The translations under genes and the position numbers were made by a program. Of a stretch of DNA of 24,344 nucleotides, positions 24,288-24,344 are shown in pieces (the stretch's first letter is position 1; every line of letters starts with the position of its first letter). The DNA is from Mageeibacillus sp. UBA5436 (GTDB lineage: Bacteria; Bacillota; Clostridia; Saccharofermentanales; DTU023), in NCBI GenBank assembly GCA_002427545.1, contig DIRM01000015.1, positions 5,714 through 30,057 of the forward strand, read 5' to 3'. A model generated the notes under the pieces. That model was not told the origin of the DNA, did no database searches, and saw only the letters and a program-made list of their open reading frames with translations.

Positions 24288-24344
24288 TTGTATTTTTTGA
24301 AAAACGATATAAAATTAATGATTTAAGTAATTGCCAAAGTAAAT

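Noticed and set aside
1..24344. Mobile elements, CRISPR arrays, tRNA genes, toxin-antitoxin or defence genes
   Set aside because: No transposase or integrase motifs, no regularly spaced repeats, no tRNA-like cloverleaf ends and no known defence domain were seen on reading both strands.

Overview
The window is AT-rich DNA from a low-GC Bacillota, most likely a member of the Clostridia. Evidence for this is the rplS-rbgA-rnhB order, TmcAL (YlbM type), an mglBAC sugar transporter with a lipoprotein binding protein, an M18 aminopeptidase, strong AGGAGG-type ribosome binding sites and U-tailed hairpin terminators. I cannot assign a genus. Almost every gene has a clear housekeeping or sugar-uptake role. 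I see no tRNA, rRNA, CRISPR array, phage or insertion sequence.

Layout. 1-1377 (-) is the 5' part of a 23S rRNA uracil methyltransferase gene (rlmD), cut by the window edge. Divergent from it is purine nucleoside phosphorylase (1498-2328, +). A bidirectional terminator then faces the end of a galactose block on the minus strand, which in transcription order is galK (9577-8270), mglB, mglA, mglC and galE (ending at 2423). Next come a membrane-anchored protein of unknown function (9772-11079, -), then tmcAL and tyrS on the plus strand. From 13805 to the right edge all genes are on the minus strand. In transcription order these are rplS, rbgA, an rnhB-yraN fusion, a GntR/HutC regulator, a cysteine desulfurase with a TTG start, thiI, glyA, rarA and an M18 aminopeptidase.

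How the genes work together. MglB captures galactose or glucose outside the cell, MglAC import it, GalK phosphorylates galactose and GalE interconverts UDP-galactose and UDP-glucose; galT is not in the window. The cysteine desulfurase and ThiI form the usual sulfur relay for 4-thiouridine in tRNA. rplS, rbgA and rnhB-yraN are the standard ribosome/RNA-DNA hybrid block, but a terminator after rplS separates its transcription.

Main discovery. The galactose-binding protein MglB appears to be a natural circular permutation. The segment that forms the N-terminus of canonical MglB (first strand, the sugar-binding Asp-Asn-Phe, and the next two strand/helix units) is at the C-terminus here, after a linker. 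The lipoprotein signal and an acidic tether lead directly into the canonical fourth strand. Nearly all sugar- and calcium-binding residues can be found in permuted order. The partner permease MglC carries an extra cytoplasmic, coiled-coil-like N-terminal region of about 230 residues. Further points of interest are the RNase HII-YraN fusion, a shared AACAT-N14-ATGTT inverted repeat in front of both galK and mglB, and palindromes placed on the promoters of mglB, gntR, rbgA and rplS.
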